64,000 nt of DNA from assembly GCA_963667315.1 (NCBI GenBank), contig OY763325.1:3917888-3981887 (forward strand), read 5' to 3'. A program made the position numbers and the translations under genes. This document shows positions 17,921-26,355 of the stretch, piece after piece. The stretch is from DAINPP01 sp963667315 (lineage in GTDB: Bacteria; Thermotogota; Thermotogae; MWEM01). The notes beneath the pieces were generated by a model. The model was not told the DNA's origin. It saw only the letters and a list, made by a program, of their open reading frames with translations, and did not search any database. Numbering within the stretch: the first letter of the stretch is position 1; every line of letters begins with the position of its first letter.

Positions 17921-19350
17921 TAATTCTCCTCAAGTATTGAAAATATAACCTTTGCGATGTTCGTGTTGTCATAATAGCCTGAAAAAAGTTCCTGTTGCTT
18001 TCCAAGTGCATATGTGACGACAGGCGTTCCGGTATGTGTGAAAGTTGACCAGCTTAATCCGGCTTTTTTGTTTAAGAGATGTGTACAGGTAACCGCAATC
18101 GGATTGTATTCTCCATATGGTGAGAAATAATCGGTTATACCGGTTCTTTTTATTTTCTGGAATTCGTCGTAGGCTTTTTTTAGTTGTTCAACGTCTGTTT
18201 CAGATAAAACCAAAGCTGGGCTTTTATTTTTATCCGGTATGACATAAAGGCCAAAGCATTTTTCTATTTCAGGTAGAAGTTCTCCGTGAAAATCGCTTAA
18301 CAAACCAGCATCAAAAAGTATGTTTAGTCGATTGGTAAAGGCTTCCTGTGACATGATCTGATAGTTTAAAAGACTGATGTCGGATTTGTTATTGACACCC
18401 GAGAAATGGGTCTTTAAGCCACCGGTTTCATGATCTCCGGTAACGATGACGAGGGTGTTTTCTGGGTTCCTTTCGTAAAAATCAACGGCATGTTTCACAG
18501 CCCTGTCGAAGGCTATCAGATCATGTATAGCCGCTGCGGCATCATTCGCATGACAGGACCAGTCGACTTTTCCCGCTTCAATCATGATGAAAAAACCATT
18601 TTCGTTGTACAGAAAATCTATCGCTGTTTGCGTGATATCATCAATATCAAACGTTTCTGTATTATCCATTGAATAAGGGATTGATGCCTCTTCAACGATT
18701 GTTTCATTGATGATCCAGACTTTTTCCTCTTCGGAACTTTCAGGAGTAAATGCCTCATACCCCGTCTGAGTGTCGATGATTGTGTATCCATTTCGTTCTG
18801 CAAGACTCAATATGTTTTGTTTCTGATCGTATCGTCCCATGGGATATCTGAGAAAGCCTGTCCCAAAGAAATGAAAATTACTTTCTACAAGTTGTTCAGC
18901 GATCTCATAATAATTGCTTCTTGAAGATTGATGGGCGTAAAAGGCAGCTGGCGTTGCCTGATCGGCTGAAACTGTCGTAATAATACCCACTTTCATCCCA
19001 ATATCACGGCTTCTTTCAGCGACCGTTTCAAGTTCTTTTTTCAGTGACGGATCGAGCCCAAGTACCTTTAGATTCGTTTTGTAACCTGTTGCGATGGCTG
19101 TTCCGGCAGCTGCTGAATCTGTTATAAAAAAATTAGCGGCATTTGTCTTTGTCATTCCCTTAACGGGGAAATTGAGGATATTGAGCTTTTTTTCTTTTCC
19201 CTCAACAGCTTCAAGGTATTCCTGAGCGGCGTGTATCTGTTCTCCTGCCATACCGTCTCCTATAAAGAGAAAGATAAATTTTGGCTTTTTGGCAAAGAGG
19301 GTGAGTGTTATGGCGATAATGAGAAACAGTGTTAAGAGTTTATTTTTCAT
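17920..19350 (-). CDS. periplasmic alkaline phosphatase (PhoA family)
   Basis: 476-aa phosphomonoesterase of the alkaline phosphatase superfamily. Signal peptide 1-~20 (cut near LFA-K). Metal and catalytic motifs in order: FLFIGDGMAG (first metal aspartate), TDSAAAGTA with the nucleophilic serine (~78), TTVSADQATPAAFYAHQSSR (metal Asp/His region), MIEAGKVDWSCHANDAAA, VTGDHETGG and, near the end, TFTHTGTPV supplying the last histidine. All expected ligands are present. It releases phosphate in the periplasm and fits with the PiT transporter and DUF47 partner 5-8 kb away on the same strand. The start has AGGAGG nine nt upstream. Confidence 0.92.
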   Translation of the reverse strand: MKNKLLTLFLIIAITLTLFAKKPKFIFLFIGDGMAGEQIHAAQEYLEAVEGKEKKLNILNFPVKGMTKTNAANFFITDSAAAGTAIATGYKTNLKVLGLDPSLKKELETVAERSRDIGMKVGIITTVSADQATPAAFYAHQSSRSNYYEIAEQLVESNFHFFGTGFLRYPMGRYDQKQNILSLAERNGYTIIDTQTGYEAFTPESSEEEKVWIINETIVEEASIPYSMDNTETFDIDDITQTAIDFLYNENGFFIMIEAGKVDWSCHANDAAAAIHDLIAFDRAVKHAVDFYERNPENTLVIVTGDHETGGLKTHFSGVNNKSDISLLNYQIMSQEAFTNRLNILFDAGLLSDFHGELLPEIEKCFGLYVIPDKNKSPALVLSETDVEQLKKAYDEFQKIKRTGITDYFSPYGEYNPIAVTCTHLLNKKAGLSWSTFTHTGTPVVTYALGKQQELFSGYYDNTNIAKVIFSILEEN

Positions 19351-19493
19351 GAATGAGCCTCCTGTTATTTCTTTTGTTCCATTTTATAGGAGAAATTGAA
19401 GTTTGTCAAAGAGGGAGCGGTAAAAATCAGTTTGTGTTTTTGGGGGTCCGTTTAAAAGCAATAATCCAACATCCTTTTAAAGACGGCTTACCG

Positions 19494-19528
19494 AAAAAAA
19501 AGGATAGACTGAAAAGTCCATCCCTTTT
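19494..19528 (-). terminator. terminator of the AfuABC-like operon
   Basis: On the minus strand GGGATGGACT pairs with AGTCTATCC across a TTTC loop and is followed by eight T, 17 nt after the ATPase stop codon. Confidence 0.8.
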
Positions 19529-19544
19529 ATCATAAAAGATTATT

Positions 19545-20648
19545 TTAATCTCTGTCAGGTAAAATCCTTGCAAGTTCAGGATCAACCTGTATAGAAACCT
19601 TTTCTCCTTCTTTGTAAATCCTCTTTTTGACCGGATTATCAATCTGAACCAGAACTTCTCCAAAGTCAGTCTTGATAAACGATTCCACACTATTCCCAAG
19701 ATAGATGTTTGTTCTGACAACACCGTCGATGATACCCTTTCCCGGATCAACTGGAATCATGGATTCAGGACGGCACATCATGACGGCTTTTTCGCCAATC
19801 TTTACCTCATCTGTAAATGAATGGATATCAAGGACTTTGCTGTTGATCTTAACTGTACACTTTTCACCCTTTTCTTTCACATCAACCGGGAAGAAAGCTA
19901 CTTTGCCGATGAACCCCGCAACAAACTTTGAGTCTGGCTGCAGGTAAATGATGTCAGGTGGACCAATCTGTACGATCTCTCCGGCGTTCATGACGATAAT
20001 CTGATCCGAAAGACTCATCGCTTCTACCCTGTCATGGGTAACATATATGGCCGTAATACCAAAGGATTGCTGAATCCTTCGGATCTCAACTCGCATCTGT
20101 TCCCTTAACAGGGCATCGAGATTTGAGAGCGGTTCGTCAAGTAATAAAACGGATGGCTTTATGATGAGTGAACGGGCAAGCGAAACACGCTGCTGCTGTC
20201 CACCGGAGAGTCTTGAAGGAGCTCTTTCGGCGAGATGTTCCAATCCGACAACGCCCAGCATCTCCATAACGCGCTTCTTTATTTCGCTTTTTTCAATTTT
20301 TCTGAGCTTTAACCCATAGGCAACATTGTTGAAAACGTTCATATGCGGGAATAGTCCGTAACTCTGAAAAACCATTGCCGTGTCCCTCTTGTTTGGCGGC
20401 AGGAAGGTGACATCTTCTGTTCCGATGTGAATCTTTCCTTTTGTAGGCAACTCGAATCCGGCAATCATCCTGAGTGTCGTCGTTTTTCCGCAACCGGAAG
20501 GCCCCAGAAGGGTGACAAGATTACCGGGTTTAATCGTTATATTGGCATCTTTTACGGCATGAACGTCCGTTTTAGTTTGTTTATCTTTAAAAATCTTATG
20601 TACATTCTCAAGTGTAACCGGTGTTTGTTTTTTGTTTTGATTCATCAT
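19545..20648 (-). CDS. ABC transporter ATPase, FbpC/AfuC/PotA type
   Basis: 367-aa ATPase energising import through the adjacent fused permease. Walker A GPSGCGKTTT (~50), Q-loop VFQSYGLF, signature LSGGQQQR (~145), Walker B VLLLDEPLSNLD, switch histidine in YVTHDR. After ~240 comes a TOBE-type regulatory domain (FIGKVAFFPV onward). This architecture covers ferric-ion, spermidine/putrescine, 2-aminoethylphosphonate and hexose-phosphate importers, so substrate cannot be read from it. The frame opens at a TTG overlapping the permease stop; I prefer the ATG at 20648, six nt after AGAGG. Last gene of a three-gene operon. Confidence 0.9.
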   Translation of the reverse strand: MMNQNKKQTPVTLENVHKIFKDKQTKTDVHAVKDANITIKPGNLVTLLGPSGCGKTTTLRMIAGFELPTKGKIHIGTEDVTFLPPNKRDTAMVFQSYGLFPHMNVFNNVAYGLKLRKIEKSEIKKRVMEMLGVVGLEHLAERAPSRLSGGQQQRVSLARSLIIKPSVLLLDEPLSNLDALLREQMRVEIRRIQQSFGITAIYVTHDRVEAMSLSDQIIVMNAGEIVQIGPPDIIYLQPDSKFVAGFIGKVAFFPVDVKEKGEKCTVKINSKVLDIHSFTDEVKIGEKAVMMCRPESMIPVDPGKGIIDGVVRTNIYLGNSVESFIKTDFGEVLVQIDNPVKKRIYKEGEKVSIQVDPELARILPDRD

Positions 20649-20650
20649 TC

Positions 20651-22855
20651 TCAACCTCTCTTTGCCGCTTCGTTTTTAGCAAGAATTTTATTTTCCCTTA
20701 TAAACAGTCTCATCAAACCAAATACCCCAAGAACAATGGCGATAAGTGTTGTCGACAACACACTTGCAAGGCCGAATCTCAGATTTTCGGAGAAGTTGTA
20801 AATGAGAACCGTTATATGATACCACTGTGCAGAAATCAGGAATATTACAGCAGAAACAGCGGTCATTGATCTTACAAAGGTATAGGACAGACTGGAGATA
20901 AATGCCGGCCTGATCAGTGGCAGGATAATCGTTCGGAATACGGTGGTCGTATCCGCTCCAAGATCCTGTGCGGCCTCTTCAATTGCAGGGTCTATCTGCC
21001 TGAGTGACGCCACACCACCTTCAATTCCTACGGGAAGCTCCCTGATAACGTAATTGATGATGATGATCGCTGCCGTCCCGACGAGTATCAATGGCGGTTT
21101 GTTGAAGGCAAGGATAAAACTGATACCGATCAGCGTACCCGGTATGGCAAATGGGGTCATCAAGGCAATCTCCATCAAACGTTTTCCGGGGAATTTCTTC
21201 CTGACGATAATCATTGCAGCAACCATCGCTATGATTCCGGCTATCGGCATTGTGACAGTAGCGAGGAATGTCGTATCGAATATGGCTTCTCTTCCTCTTT
21301 CGAGTGCTTCACTCCAGTTTTCCATTGTGAATGAGTAGTCTATACCCCAGTTCTTTACAAAGCATCCAGCAACGATGGTACCGTAAAGTCCAACCAGGAA
21401 TGCGATGATGATGGCAATTAATACGATCAGAAAAATCTTCACAGGTCTTGAAGTGAGTTCAGTCAGGTTGGCAGAAGGTTTTCCCGTAACCGTGACGAAG
21501 GATTTCTTGCTAACCCAGTTTCTCTGTACAAGGAATGCTACAAGAGTCGGTAGAAGCAGCATCAAAGAAAGTGCAGCACCATTTCCAAGTCTATTCATAC
21601 CCGTTACTTCAAGATAAGCCTCAACAGAAAGCACTCTGTAATCCCCGGACAAAATGAGAGGATTGGCGAAATCTGCCAGGGAAGTAGTGAATACCAACAG
21701 CCATGAGCTGAGAATACCCGGCATGGCGAGTGGCAGTGTAACGGACGTGAATGTCTTGAGTCTTGTAGCGCTCATATCCATTGCAGCGTCTTCCAGGGTG
21801 GAATCAATTGCGTTCAGAACCCCTACCATCGTTAAATAGGCAATGGGGAACATCCCCATCGTCTGAACGAGCGTTAAACCGCCGAGACCGTAAATACTGA
21901 AATTCTGAAGACCGAGAAACTGTTTCGTGATCAAACCGTTATTTCCAAACAGCAATATGATAGACAAAGTCAATGAAAACGGTGGTGATATGACGGGAAG
22001 GGTTGCCATTGTTGAGATAAATTTCTTTCCCTTGAGTCTTGTTCTCGTAACGACGAAGGCAAACAGGAATCCAACGAGTGTTGAACAGGTAGCCGTCATA
22101 ATTCCCAGTTGTATACTACCCCATAGAGCCGACATGTACTGCTTTGTCGTGAGAATCGTTTTCCAGGTTTCAAGTGAGAATTTTCCATCCTGAAGGAAGG
22201 TCAGTTTTACCGCTTCAAAAAGTGGGTAAACGATAAAAATGCCCACGATCAGCATAAGGAACAGGATGATGAAACTGAGTCCCGGATCCCTTGTAAACTG
22301 GAAAATACTGAAGATAACAATAAAAATTGCTATAACTGCAATTGCAAAGACATTCATCAGATTGGTATATTTGTCATATTCTTTATTGTTAAAAATAAAT
22401 ATGGCGACACCGATTGTAAATTCCATCTCGTTGTTGACCGGCGCAAAGACCAGCTTGCTTTTTTTATCGTTGATAACATATTCTGTGTCGGCAAAATAGA
22501 TCTCGTTGTAGGCAGCACTTTCAATTCCTTTCATGAAAGTCCTTGTTTCCCGATTTTCACTGTAAAGTTCTGTTAGTGAATCTTCAACCGTGTAAAGTGT
22601 CGTCTCATCAAATCCGGGTAAGCCCTGGATGTAGATGATGTCTAAATCGGGATGCTGATTTTTATTTGTTTTCAGCCATTCTTCAATCCCTTCTTCTGAA
22701 GGCACAGATTGCAGAACTGCCGAGAACAATTCCTCTCTGTTGTCTTCCACAATGTCATAAAAACTGTTTTTTAAATTATCAAACACCCAGAAATCCAAAA
22801 GGGCGACAAAAATCAGTAATACGATAAAAAGGGTCATTTTTTTCTTTGTAAACAA
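20651..22855 (-). CDS. fused ABC permease (AfuB/FbpB type) with N-terminal sensor-like domain
   Basis: About 734 aa. Residues ~8-25 are a membrane anchor, ~26-150 an extracytoplasmic domain not found in short FbpB proteins, ~155-210 further helices, then two complete binding-protein-dependent permease modules. The two EAA loops that dock the ATPase are EDAAMDMSATRLKTF and EEAAQDLGADTTTVF. The extra N-terminal domain may sense ligand or contact the binding protein (inference). Start: a GTG at 22864 sits inside the ribosome-binding sequence AGAGGTG, so the TTG at 22855, placed five nt behind it, is the better start; ATG 22837 is a third option. Confidence 0.88.
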   Translation of the reverse strand: MFTKKKMTLFIVLLIFVALLDFWVFDNLKNSFYDIVEDNREELFSAVLQSVPSEEGIEEWLKTNKNQHPDLDIIYIQGLPGFDETTLYTVEDSLTELYSENRETRTFMKGIESAAYNEIYFADTEYVINDKKSKLVFAPVNNEMEFTIGVAIFIFNNKEYDKYTNLMNVFAIAVIAIFIVIFSIFQFTRDPGLSFIILFLMLIVGIFIVYPLFEAVKLTFLQDGKFSLETWKTILTTKQYMSALWGSIQLGIMTATCSTLVGFLFAFVVTRTRLKGKKFISTMATLPVISPPFSLTLSIILLFGNNGLITKQFLGLQNFSIYGLGGLTLVQTMGMFPIAYLTMVGVLNAIDSTLEDAAMDMSATRLKTFTSVTLPLAMPGILSSWLLVFTTSLADFANPLILSGDYRVLSVEAYLEVTGMNRLGNGAALSLMLLLPTLVAFLVQRNWVSKKSFVTVTGKPSANLTELTSRPVKIFLIVLIAIIIAFLVGLYGTIVAGCFVKNWGIDYSFTMENWSEALERGREAIFDTTFLATVTMPIAGIIAMVAAMIIVRKKFPGKRLMEIALMTPFAIPGTLIGISFILAFNKPPLILVGTAAIIIINYVIRELPVGIEGGVASLRQIDPAIEEAAQDLGADTTTVFRTIILPLIRPAFISSLSYTFVRSMTAVSAVIFLISAQWYHITVLIYNFSENLRFGLASVLSTTLIAIVLGVFGLMRLFIRENKILAKNEAAKRG

Positions 22856-22916
22856 GTGTATCACCTCTAATAAAATCCTCTGAAAAGAGGGGAAATAACT
22901 TTTGTTTCAGAAATAC

Positions 22917-22935
22917 GGGCGGATATTCTCCGCCC
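22917..22935 (-). promoter_or_regulatory. intercistronic hairpin after the binding-protein gene
   Basis: GGGCGGA-TATTC-TCCGCCC, 35 nt after the binding-protein stop and upstream of the permease gene. Such hairpins stabilise the upstream message or partly terminate, keeping binding protein in excess over the membrane parts. A second small hairpin CCTCT-GAAA-AGAGG lies at 22877-22890 beside the permease ribosome-binding site. Confidence 0.55.
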
Positions 22936-22969
22936 ATCATTATATTAACTGAAATGCTACAAGATACGC

Positions 22970-23962
22970 TTATTTGTTTCCGATTTCTGCACTCCATTTG
23001 CCGACGAGTCTTTCTCTGTTCTGAGCATCCCAAACGAGATCCTGCTCAACTGTGTTGAGCTTTGAAATGTCGATAGCAATGGCATCTTTTGGAGCAGTCT
23101 TTGAAACAGGGACAACGTACCAGCTGGCAAAGATTTCCTGTGCCTCTTTCTGAAGCAGCCAGTTATAAAGTTTCTTTGCGTTAACCGGTTCCGGTCCGTC
23201 CTTTATCAATGACATGGAAGCGATTTCAAATCCTGTTCCTTCTTCAGGCACTGTGATTTCGATTGGCGCACCGTTTGCTTTAAGTCTTACGAGGTCATGC
23301 GCGTATCCGATGGCAAATGGGATTTCTCCGATTGCACAGCTCTTTCCGCCTGCTGAACCAGATTTTGTGTACTGTTCGATACTGTCATCGAGATGTTTGA
23401 GGAACATAAATGTGAGTTCTTCGTCACCATGGAAGATGTCGAGAAGTGTTGTGATAACGTTGTAGGCTGTTCCGGATGTGTTCGGGTTAGCGACTCTAAC
23501 GAGTTTGCTGTATTTGGAATCAATGATGTCAAACCATCCCTGTGGGGCTTCGAGTCCAAGTTCCTTTGCTCTGTCGATATTTGTTGCGAAAGCAATAGGT
23601 CCGATGTAAAGGCCAGCCCAGTAGAATTCCGGGTCGATGTATTCAATCGGTGTGTTGCTGAGAGCCGGGGATCTGTAAGGTGTTGTGAGACCCTTCTGTT
23701 TTGCTTCAATATGTCCGAGTCCAACGCCACCGGCCCAAATGGATGCCTGAGGGTTTTCTTTTTCAGCTTCAAGTCTTGCTGTTGCTTCTCCGGTGGAGAG
23801 TCTTACCCATTCAACTTTGATACCTGTTTCTGCTTCAAACTTGTCAAAGAGTTCTTTTGCAAGTGGTTCTTCAAATGTTGTGTAAGCCTTTACGACTTCG
23901 GCTCCGATCAGTGATGCTGCAAATAATACCAGCACTGCCAGAAATACTGAAAGTTTCTTCAT
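22970..23962 (-). CDS. periplasmic solute-binding protein, AfuA/FbpA family
   Basis: 330 aa with signal peptide 1-~20 (cut after LIGA) and no lipobox, hence a soluble periplasmic protein. The body is the class II ferric/phosphonate/hexose-phosphate-type fold: AYTTFEEPLAKELFDKFE at the start, NPQASIWAGG (~60-70), VANPNTSGTAYN (~155), SGSAGGKSCAIGEIPFAIGY (~205). Feeds the permease and ATPase encoded next. Whether the ligand is iron(III), a phosphonate or a phosphorylated sugar is open; AfuA proteins bind hexose phosphates, and the alkaline phosphatase and phosphate transporter on either side favour a phosphorus compound. The start is fixed by GGGAGG eight nt before ATG. Confidence 0.88.
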   Translation of the reverse strand: MKKLSVFLAVLVLFAASLIGAEVVKAYTTFEEPLAKELFDKFEAETGIKVEWVRLSTGEATARLEAEKENPQASIWAGGVGLGHIEAKQKGLTTPYRSPALSNTPIEYIDPEFYWAGLYIGPIAFATNIDRAKELGLEAPQGWFDIIDSKYSKLVRVANPNTSGTAYNVITTLLDIFHGDEELTFMFLKHLDDSIEQYTKSGSAGGKSCAIGEIPFAIGYAHDLVRLKANGAPIEITVPEEGTGFEIASMSLIKDGPEPVNAKKLYNWLLQKEAQEIFASWYVVPVSKTAPKDAIAIDISKLNTVEQDLVWDAQNRERLVGKWSAEIGNK

Positions 23963-23977
23963 GTTTGTTCCTCCCTT

Positions 23978-24047
23978 AAAAGTAAATATTAGTTTGTGAA
24001 ACATGTAGCATACAACATACCTGATTTTACCATAAATATTTACTTTT
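23978..24047. repeat. inverted repeats bracketing the binding-protein promoter
   Basis: AAAAGTAAATATT (23978-23990) and its exact complement AATATTTACTTTT (24035-24047) flank 44 nt that contain a weak minus-strand promoter (TTATGG at 24030-24035, 17 nt, TATGCT at 24007-24012). Likely paired operator sites for one regulator; the regulator is unknown. Confidence 0.45.
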
Positions 24048-24168
24048 TTGAAGTTATGATAAGAAATATTAACCAATTGCAATTATATGTCCAAGGAAAA
24101 TTCGATAAGTTAAGGTTTTTGAAGATGAAAAGTATTCAAAATTCAATTCGGTATAACGATAAAAAAGA

Positions 24169-24194
24169 AACTCCCCTTTTTAAAAAGGGGAGTT
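24169..24194 (-). terminator. terminator of the PiT operon
   Basis: AACTCCCCTTTTT pairs perfectly with AAAAAGGGGAGTT; on the minus strand it is followed by TCTTTTTT. It lies 19 nt past the pit stop codon. Confidence 0.85.
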
Positions 24195-24212
24195 CGGTTT
24201 GTTAAGGTTTTA

Positions 24213-25424
24213 TCAAAAGACTATTGTATTCTTCAATACCCAGAAGAGAGCACCGGAACAGACGGCAACGAGCGGGACTGTCAGTAACCATGAATAGATA
24301 ATGTTTTTCAGAACACCGACGTTTACCATTTCGGTTCCTTTTGCCATTCCTATTCCCGTAACCGAACCGACAACCGTATGCGTGGTTGAAACCGGTACAC
24401 CGATAACAGATGCGATTAAGACGGTTGTAGCTGTACCGAAATCTATAGAAAAGCCTCTTGTATTATTCAAGACGGTTATATCTTCTCCGATGGTTTTCAT
24501 GACTTTTCTGCCGAGTACTGCGACACCTGCTGCGATCCCTGCACCACCGAGCAGAAGAATCCATATGGGAACCTCAACTTTTGCCGAAGCGATCCCTGTT
24601 GTCAGAACGGCAAAAATTAGTGCAAGAGGCCCAATGGCATTGGCAACGTCGTTTGCCCCATGTGAAAAAGAGACATAACAGGATGTGAATACCTGCATCT
24701 TTCGGAAAATTTTTTCCACCTCATCGTATTCGTTTTCAGGTTTCTCGAGTGTCATACGTTTGGCAAATATCCTGAATGAGATTAATAAAGCCACTGCAGA
24801 TAGTGCAAGTGCTGCCAATACAACTAATATCAGATCAAGATGCAGGGTTTTATAACAGAAAAGGAAAGCGATGATAAAAAATGTCGCCGCTATAAAATAT
24901 GGCGCATTTCTTTTGGCTGCGTTGTATGGACTGTTTCTGTGGAGAATCGTCCATGTAATGATTTTGAAGATTGAAAAAGAAAGCAAAGCTCCGAAGAAAG
25001 GTGATATAACCCAAGTCATGGCTATTTTCAACATCGTCATCCAGTCAACTGCATTCCATCCGGCTGCAACGACACCAAACCCCATCATACCACCAACGAC
25101 CGAATGTGTTGTGGAGATCGGCATGGACCAGAACGTTGCAACGAGGATCCAGACCGTTGTTGAAATAAGCGTTGCCATCGCTCCAAATAACAGAATGTTA
25201 GGGTCGTTGACAAATTCCCATTTTACAATTCCTTTCATGATTGTAGAAGTTACATGACTCCCAAAGAGTACAGCACCAAGCAATTCAAGTACGGCTGCAA
25301 TCAATACAGCCTGTTTTGGCGTGATAGCTTTTGCACCAACCGCAGTCGCCATTGAATTTGCAACGTCGTTAGCGCCTATTGCAAATGCAAGGGCAAATCC
25401 AAGACCAATTCCAAAGACAAGCAA
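24213..25424 (-). CDS. pit: low-affinity inorganic phosphate transporter (PiT)
   Basis: 403-aa inner-membrane transporter moving metal-phosphate with protons or sodium. It carries the duplicated PiT signature: GANDVANSMATAVGAKAIT near the N-terminus and GANDVANAIGPLA (~255), plus the paired ISTTHSVVGG and VSTTHTVVGS motifs in the two halves. About ten helices with a cytosolic loop (~205-245). No ATG is in frame; the start is TTG at 25424, eight nt after AGGGGG, while the tempting ATG at 25429 is out of frame. It follows the DUF47 gene with a 35-nt gap, the classic DUF47-PiT pair. Confidence 0.93.
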   Translation of the reverse strand: MLVFGIGLGFALAFAIGANDVANSMATAVGAKAITPKQAVLIAAVLELLGAVLFGSHVTSTIMKGIVKWEFVNDPNILLFGAMATLISTTVWILVATFWSMPISTTHSVVGGMMGFGVVAAGWNAVDWMTMLKIAMTWVISPFFGALLSFSIFKIITWTILHRNSPYNAAKRNAPYFIAATFFIIAFLFCYKTLHLDLILVVLAALALSAVALLISFRIFAKRMTLEKPENEYDEVEKIFRKMQVFTSCYVSFSHGANDVANAIGPLALIFAVLTTGIASAKVEVPIWILLLGGAGIAAGVAVLGRKVMKTIGEDITVLNNTRGFSIDFGTATTVLIASVIGVPVSTTHTVVGSVTGIGMAKGTEMVNVGVLKNIIYSWLLTVPLVAVCSGALFWVLKNTIVF

Positions 25425-25459
25425 AACATTTTCCCCCTATTCGTATAATCAGATTTTAT

Positions 25460-26131
25460 TTATTGCCTTATCAGCATTCTCACACGTTCTGCAACGCTTT
25501 CTGCCCGATCGGATATTTTCGATAGATTTCTGACGACTTTTCCAAGGAACAGGATATCAATCGCATTCATTTCTTCTTTCATCCCATAGAGTTTTTTCCC
25601 AATGATGATGGATTCATCATCGGAAATACTTTCCTTTTTTTCGACAGCCATTATTTCAGCCTTCTCGCGATCCAGTTCCTTTTTTGCAAAAGAAGATTCG
25701 GCTACCAGTGTAAGGTTTGAAATTGATTCCGTCATCATATCAACTGAATCTACAACCGTATGCGTCAGTCCGACAATATCTTTGATGATTACATGATCCA
25801 GGTTTTTAACCTGATTCATCATCAGCAATTTTATAACGTCATCGGCTTTGTCAATAATCGCATCCTGTTTGTGAAGAACAAAGAGCATATCCATTTTATT
25901 GAAAAAAGAATATCTGAGTTCTTCATAGGCCTTTCTGATTTCAACTTTGATCTGATCGGCATCATGCTCTATCTGATCAACTTCTTTGGAGATTGCACTG
26001 ATATCCTTTTCATAGAAATATTTTCCGAATACATCCGGCAAAAAGTCTACAGATTTTTTGGCAAGTTCAGCATGCTCTTTCATTAATTTTAAAGGTGAAT
26101 CCTTTGGGAACATCTTTCCGATAAAATTCAT
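25460..26131 (-). CDS. DUF47 (PhoU-like) partner of PiT
   Basis: 223 aa, all-helical PhoU-like protein of the DUF47/TIGR00153 family, cytosolic. It starts MNFIGKMFPKDSPL and shows the two-bundle pattern with acidic metal-binding positions (EVDQIEHDADQIK ~55; KISDRAESVAERV near the end). DUF47 proteins are encoded beside PiT transporters and regulate their activity. The frame extends 11 codons further upstream, but AAGGAG stands 11 nt before the ATG at 26131, and the upstream ATG has no ribosome-binding sequence. First gene of a two-gene operon with pit. Confidence 0.88.
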   Translation of the reverse strand: MNFIGKMFPKDSPLKLMKEHAELAKKSVDFLPDVFGKYFYEKDISAISKEVDQIEHDADQIKVEIRKAYEELRYSFFNKMDMLFVLHKQDAIIDKADDVIKLLMMNQVKNLDHVIIKDIVGLTHTVVDSVDMMTESISNLTLVAESSFAKKELDREKAEIMAVEKKESISDDESIIIGKKLYGMKEEMNAIDILFLGKVVRNLSKISDRAESVAERVRMLIRQ

Positions 26132-26304
26132 TTTTCTGACAACTCCTTCTGAATATAACTTCATAATATTTTACACTGGAATTGAATATCTTCCAAATAT
26201 AAAGTTTTGTGAAGTTGTTGCTTTAAATGCAAGAAAATATAATGAGGTTAATAATTGATGATCCTGAATTTTGAATGGGAACAGCTACTGCTGGATTAAA
26301 AATG

Positions 26305-26339
26305 AAAAAAGAGGTCGAATTAAATTCGACCTCTTTTTT
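26305..26339. terminator. terminator of the chemoreceptor gene
   Basis: AAAAAAGAGGTCGAAT, TAA, ATTCGACCTCTTTTTT: a 16-bp perfect stem with A-run and T-run on the two sides, so it works in both directions. It lies just past the chemoreceptor stop. Confidence 0.88.
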
Positions 26340-26355
26340 CACACTCTTTGTTATT

